This document shows positions 60,889-64,000 of a stretch of DNA of 64,000 nucleotides, piece by piece. Position numbers and translations under genes: made by a program. The DNA is from Odiellus spinosus (lineage: Eukaryota; Arthropoda; Arachnida; Opiliones; Phalangiidae). Below the pieces are notes generated by a model that did not search any database, was not told where the DNA came from, and worked only from the letters and a program-made list of their open reading frames with translations. The stretch covers positions 3,998,601-4,062,600 of the forward strand of contig OY987237.1 of assembly GCA_963920705.1 (NCBI GenBank). The letters are read 5' to 3'. How positions within the stretch are numbered: position 1 is the stretch's first letter; the number at the start of each line of letters is the position of its first letter.

Positions 60889-63800
60889 TTACAACAGGAT
60901 TTTCAAGGGGTAAATTCTGGAGGAGATTGGGCCTAACAAAATTGTTATAAGAATTTCTACCAGAAAAGAGCTGGTGCCAGAATTGCCTGTAATTATCAAA
61001 TTGATAAAGTTACTGTCCGCCGGGGATATTACAGTTACTTTAACATCAATTTAGCTTACAAACGTGCGCTGGTTGCAACTTGAAGATTGCTCCACCTGTA
61101 GAATTTTGATCAGTACCAATTTTGTATTTCACAACCAGAATTTCTCCTAAAAAGAGAAATTAATACGCAAAGATTTCAATCTTTAGAGTTGTCACGTTTA
61201 AGTCCATGAATGATGGACCAATATGCTTCGCAAAAAGACCCACTCCAAAATTCACACTTGCCTTTATCATCTTCCGTAAAATTAATTATAAAAGTTCTGG
61301 TTGGTTCCATTTTCTTGTAGAGCGTCGAAATATTTCCTGGTAACCACAAACCACGCTCATTCTCTCTAAGATAGTGCATGGAACTGTACTTAAAGAGACT
61401 CAAAATTAGAACATTATATGGGAATGACATCTTTCGAAGGGATCTAGGAATTTTTTCATTTGTTTAAGGGTAATTTTCAACAATCGTACGTTGAACGTGT
61501 ACTTGAAGCTATTTTCAACTGAACTAAATAATAAATTCCACTTAAAGTTGACAGTACGATTAAAACTATAAGCTCCCTTTATCTGAAAGTCAAATATCAT
61601 AGAGATAAATGTTAACAGAAGCCGATGAAACCCTCCTTTGAAGTCTACTACTCTTATGTTCCATATAGCGCTCCTCTCTGTATGGGTAAAATTCACAATT
61701 TTACGAGATTGGAGGGGTCCTACTTCATACCCCCTGTCTACGGAAAATTGGAAATTCTCTCTCTCCACAAACGACGACGTTTTTTTGACGAACTCCAAGG
61801 CTGCTAGAGATATTCGCTCGACGAACTCCCGCTCCGAAAATATCTACCGTTAGGAGGCGTACGAATCGCGCTTTTTGAAACTAACCCATACAGAGAGGGG
61901 TAGACAAGACCCGGGAGTAATAGACTTCAAAGGAGGGTTTCATCGGCTTCTGATGTTAACCAAGCCTCGCGTGCGCTGCCAACCTGAGGTGTAATTGGCT
62001 ATGGAATTGGAAAAGTAACCGAAGCAATCTTAACGTACATGTTTTCTAAGCCTTTCTATATGTTATAGAATTTTTAAATTACTCGTGAAGATAGTCTCCA
62101 TAAACGTAAGCGTTTTTCAATGACGTCATTTGAATTCCCTTGTAGACGATCCCACCAATTAGAGCCTGCCTTTCTTCGTGTTTGTGAGTGTAAATTGGGA
62201 GTACGTTGAACACGGGAATATCACCGCGTTCTTCTGAAATAAAAATAAATAAATTAGGCTTAGCATAAAGGAATTATGTGTTTGTGATCAACACGAAACA
62301 AAACTAGAATGAAGCTAGTTCTATTCATATCCGTAGTTCATCTAAAACTGTTTAAATGACACGTGTCATACAGAACCACCTCTGAGATGATCTTCAGTTT
62401 GACGGGTGGGTCCTTTTTGGACGGAATAGAAAATAACCAAGGCTTACCGAGCATTTTCAGTAAGGAAATAGTTCTGACAGTCCTAGAAGCCAAGAAAAAC
62501 GTGTCGAAAATATGGCCCAGAAAAAAAAAACACTCAGGGCTTCCCCTTAATTTTTCACAATTTCTAAGAAAACAAAGTTTTCCATGTAGATTTGAAAATG
62601 ATTAAACTTATTTTGGCATTTATGTACTTCTGGTAATATATCTGTTCTATGTTAAAAGTTAGGATAATGGTCGTTTGACCACTGGTCAAATGTGTCAGCT
62701 CTTTCCCTTTCATTATTATATCTAAGACTGGGCCATAAACTATATAGACAAATATGTCAATTAGGGTATGGCCCCGAACTTACTTAGCATCCTACAGTCC
62801 TCCAATTCTTTGCACGGTGTCTCTGGCAAGTCCATCCAACCGTAAACCCCTCCGTTTTCGACGATGGACACTTCGTCTACAATAACGAGGTGATATATAT
62901 AGGATATACCAGAATAGTTTTTCATGTCCATCATAATTTTAAGGGAATATAACCTCATATTACGTTTGGTATTCCTCTCACCAGAAGCCGATGAAACCCT
63001 CCTTTGAAGTCTACTACTCTAAGGTTCCATATAGCGCTCCTCTCTGTATGGGTAAAATTCACAATTTTACCAGATCGGAGGGGTCCTACTTCATACCCCC
63101 TGTCTACGGAAAATTGGAAATTCTCTCTCTCCACAAACGACGACGTTTTTTTGACGAACTCCGAGGCTGCTAGAGATTTTCGCTCGACGAACTCCCGCTC
63201 CGAAAATATCTACCGTTAGGAGGCGTACGAATCGCGCTCTTTGAAACTAACCCATACAGAGAGGGGTAGACAAGACCAGGGAGTAATAGACTTCAAAGGA
63301 GGGTTTCATCGGCTTCTGCTCTCACTTTAAGTCTCCAATTTATCCTACCAAATATTACTTTGCCGGTTATATTCCCCATGGAGGTATTAAACGGCATCAA
63401 ACTAACCCGTATTTCTTGTACCTCCTCCTAAATCGCCACAAATAATTCTGAATCCGTTTTGTTTCTCAGAATCGCTGATAGCTGGAAATTTTATTTTATT
63501 TTGTGTTGAATGGGTCTCTGAGAGTTTTGTTTTCCTCTTTCCAATTGCACAACGTTGTCTGCTTAGTTGATCTTCTCTTCCATTGGTCTATTGATGTCCA
63601 TTTAAAGTTATCCTAACTGGTATTTGGTTTCAAAAGACCAATGAGAAACAAGATCAATAAGCGTACGACGTTTTTGAACCAGTATAAGACAGTTGAGAAA
63701 TATCGAGGGTTTATTGGTCAAAAACCAGTTTATTTATAGAGTTATTAATTGCTTGATCTGGTTTTTACAAAATCAGGGGGTCACTTGTCTCTGGGAACAG

Positions 63801-64000
63801 TTAATTAGTCCTGATTGAGGACTAATTAGATTAAATATTATTTCTCAACCTGAGGCTTGCTAATGTATAAGTGGGAACATAAACCTGGTGTTTGAACTGC
63901 GATATGACATCTCCAAGGATTCCTGAAACCAGACGCGTAGATTTCTTTTTTCGTGGTTAGATCCTGGTCCAAGTAATAGGGATTGTGTTTAGGGACACTG
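60889..64000 (-). CDS. HHIP-like protein (glucose/sorbosone dehydrogenase fold), 3' part
   Basis: Exons, 5' to 3': >64000-63909, 63481-63422, 62876-62784, 62233-62083, 61383-61262, 61146-61060, 60986-60889. All phases join. Diagnostic pieces in order are EIYASGFRNPWR, GFRIICGDLG, DEVSIVENGGVYGW, NVLPIYTHKHEERQALIGGI with VYKGIQ and YVYGDYLH, FIINFTEDDKG, then EILVVKYK and GGAIFKLQPAH. This order is that of the beta-propeller in Hedgehog-interacting protein and its HHIPL relatives, secreted or membrane-tethered proteins. The 61262/61146 junction is a GC-AG intron (AAAG|gcaagt). The last exon adds a hydrophobic tail (FLVEILITILLG) that could be a membrane or GPI-anchor signal. If the last intron is retained, the protein ends at 61046 instead. 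The first-listed donor (63909) is weak. The 5' half lies beyond the window. Confidence 0.85.
61616..61952. mobile_element. 337-bp MITE, copy 2 (family C), in a HHIP-like intron
   Basis: CAGAAGCCGATGAAACCCTC to GGGTTTCATCGGCTTCTG, flanked by ATGTTAA at 61609-61615 and 61953-61959. It has the same length as copies 1 and 3 and is very similar throughout. Confidence 0.95.
62982..63318. mobile_element. 337-bp MITE, copy 3 (family C), in the next HHIP-like intron upstream but one
   Basis: The ends are identical to copy 2, flanked by CTCTCAC at 62975-62981 and 63319-63325. It has the same orientation as copy 2 and differs from it at only a small number of positions by eye. Confidence 0.95.

Noticed and set aside
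61406..61798. 130-codon minus frame overlapping MITE copy 2 (and the similar frame at 51325)
   Set aside because: The shared peptide ([12 protein letters not shown]) comes from the 337-bp element, is short, and has no transposase features.

Overview
This is a eukaryotic window, most likely from a protostome animal and probably an arthropod. The genes have short GT-AG introns (about 58-120 bp) beside a few very long ones, AATAAA signals, and no operons. The DNA is AT-rich and full of small non-autonomous DNA transposons and simple tandem arrays. The two Toll receptors have the protostome layout, with a cysteine cluster in the middle of the ectodomain. I cannot name the species.

Left part (1-19.2 kb). 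A small unrecognised four-exon gene (2330-3497, +) faces tail-to-tail an AASDH-type acyl/beta-alanine-activating enzyme (9344-3687, -). That gene is head-to-head with a nine-type membrane adenylyl cyclase (ADCY9, 9977-13771, +). About 5 kb without recognisable genes follows. Next is a 48-residue Tom5-like protein of the mitochondrial import complex (19207-19061, -), which shares a 413-bp putative bidirectional promoter with TDRD3.

Centre (19.6-60.3 kb). All of it belongs to one gene on the + strand, TDRD3, the Tudor-domain partner of topoisomerase 3-beta. I reconstructed ten phase-consistent exons coding 661 residues. Intron 8 is 36.8 kb long and cuts the Tudor domain in two. It holds two tandem antisense Toll-like receptor genes (26901-23635 and about 30461-27240), five or more families of MITE-like elements, some nested in each other, and several tandem arrays. 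The largest array is about 2.4 kb of a 16-bp unit, each copy carrying GGCGGGAA, which on the other strand is the core of an E2F/DP site (TTCCCGCC).

Right end (60.5-64 kb). The 3' half of a HHIP-like (glucose/sorbosone dehydrogenase fold) gene lies on the - strand, convergent with TDRD3, with one GC-AG intron. Two of its introns contain 337-bp copies of a MITE that makes 7-bp target duplications; a third copy lies at 51.2 kb.

Functionally the genes are unrelated housekeeping, signalling and immune genes. The most interesting points are the nested gene architecture, the E2F-motif satellite, and the well-bounded MITE families with 7-bp target duplications.
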